From contig JASHTU010000313.1 of the NCBI GenBank assembly GCA_030040395.1, positions 1-5,653 of the forward strand: a stretch of 5,653 nucleotides of DNA, in the 5' to 3' direction. Below the pieces are notes generated by a model. That model searched no databases. It saw only the letters and a list, made by a program, of their open reading frames with translations, and was not told the origin of the DNA. Positions 5,276-5,653 of this stretch are shown here, one piece after another (the stretch's first letter is position 1; every line of letters begins with the position of its first letter). The DNA comes from Acidobacteriaceae bacterium (GTDB taxonomy: Bacteria; Acidobacteriota; Terriglobia; Terriglobales; Acidobacteriaceae). The position numbers and the translations under genes were made by a program.

Positions 5276-5295
5276 GCGCGGCCTGCCTGCCGCGC
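5276..5295 (+). terminator. Second GC hairpin, possible U-less terminator
   Basis: GCGCGGC (5276-5282) pairs perfectly with GCCGCGC (5289-5295) around the loop CTGCCT. It follows the first hairpin by 11 nt. Together they make a strong structured 3' end for the regulator transcript, again without a T-tract. From here to 5420 I see no gene and no convincing promoter. Confidence 0.42.
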
Positions 5296-5420
5296 GGACT
5301 CGCCAAGCCGTAACTCATTCATGCAATTTCAATTCCCGCATTTTCCATTTGACTTTCCCAGCCTCCTCGAAGGAAACTCATCGCACAGCTTTCCCCCAGG
5401 TCATTCAAGGCCGCATGGGG

Positions 5421-5484
5421 CTCGATCCTCGGGCTTGATCCTTGACTTGATCTTCGCGCTTGATTTTCGCGCTTGATCTTCGGC
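5421..5484 (+). repeat. Five tandem units of about 13 nt, consensus CTTGATCTTCGCG
   Basis: The units are CTCGATCCTCGGG, CTTGATCCTTGA (12 nt), CTTGATCTTCGCG, CTTGATTTTCGCG and CTTGATCTTCGGC, head to tail without spacers. They end 46 nt before the start codon of the last gene and 35 nt before its ribosome site. Four of the five units contain GATC. The array could hold repeated protein-binding sites or be a slippage-prone simple repeat; nothing in the sequence decides this. Confidence 0.8.
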
Positions 5485-5519
5485 CGCGGGTGTTGCTGCG
5501 CGGCAAGAACGAAACTGCA

Positions 5520-5525
5520 GGAGGG
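5520..5525 (+). promoter_or_regulatory. Shine-Dalgarno of the last gene
   Basis: GGAGGG stands 5 nt before the ATG at 5531, inside a purine-rich run. It is the main support for calling a gene that is cut by the window edge. Confidence 0.65.
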
Positions 5526-5530
5526 AGTGG

Positions 5531-5653
5531 ATGCGCTGGCTCATTACCAACCGGAACATTGAAGCCGACGGCTTTGGAACCGACTTTGCGGACCTGACCT
5601 ACTGGACGCTCAAGGCTCCCGATCTGCCGCTTGACGTTCTCACCTCCTGGGAG
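5531..5653 (+). CDS. N-terminus of an unidentified protein, cut by window edge
   Basis: The ATG at 5531 opens a frame of 41 codons to the right edge with no stop, beginning MRWLITNRNIEADGFGTDF and continuing ADLTYWTLKAPDLPLDVL. There is no signal peptide or membrane segment, so it is probably cytoplasmic. The opening MRWLITNRN..GFGTD with a following YWT reminds me of N-termini of some bacterial alpha/beta-hydrolase-like proteins of unknown function, but the catalytic part is outside the window and this is a weak guess. It lies 288 bp after the enhancer-binding-like gene on the same strand, behind the 13-nt repeat array and two hairpins, so it probably has its own promoter. Confidence 0.72.
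   Translation, partial: MRWLITNRNIEADGFGTDFADLTYWTLKAPDLPLDVLTSWE

Noticed and set aside
5421..5484. CRISPR array
   Set aside because: The units are 12-13 nt and directly abutting, with no spacers and no cas gene.

Overview
The window reads as high-GC bacterial chromosome, most likely Acidobacteriota (Terriglobia/Koribacter-like). This rests on three things recalled from that phylum rather than on a search: a degenerate heptad repeat (consensus GTGGTCA) behind the first complete gene, a small exported protein with a CCRRNG..HHC motif, and a 68-residue Cys/His protein next to the heptads. No rRNA, tRNA, CRISPR array or insertion sequence was recognised.

Layout, left to right. Bases 1-299 hold the start of a minus-strand exported Cys/His/Met-rich protein that runs off the left edge. 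Divergent from it is hom (413-1720, +), homoserine dehydrogenase with a C-terminal ACT domain. Nine heptads follow (1726-1788), then a possible promoter and a small TTG-started putative zinc-binding protein (1881-2087, +). Convergent to that is a minus-strand VapBC-type toxin-antitoxin pair (antitoxin 2600-2833, PIN toxin 2173-2610, 11-nt overlap). Its likely promoter has the -10 box in the centre of a palindrome. Upstream on the same strand is a LacI-family repressor (2910-3986). A 275-bp divergent gap, with a LacI-type operator candidate near the repressor, separates it from a + strand regulator (4262-5242). That regulator looks like a sigma-54 enhancer-binding protein but lacks GAFTGA and several ATPase residues. 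Downstream lie two GC-rich hairpins, a five-unit 13-nt tandem repeat (5421-5484) and the first 41 codons of another + strand gene (5531 to the right edge).

How the genes work together. Only the toxin-antitoxin pair is clearly one functional unit. hom makes homoserine for threonine, methionine and isoleucine synthesis and has no pathway partner here. The LacI repressor and the degenerate enhancer-binding-like protein are divergent and could share control sites, but no target operon is visible. I see no clear undescribed multi-gene system. The points most worth a second look are the apparently catalytically dead enhancer-binding protein, the nested promoter/operator of the toxin-antitoxin pair, the 13-nt repeat and the exported Cys/Met protein.
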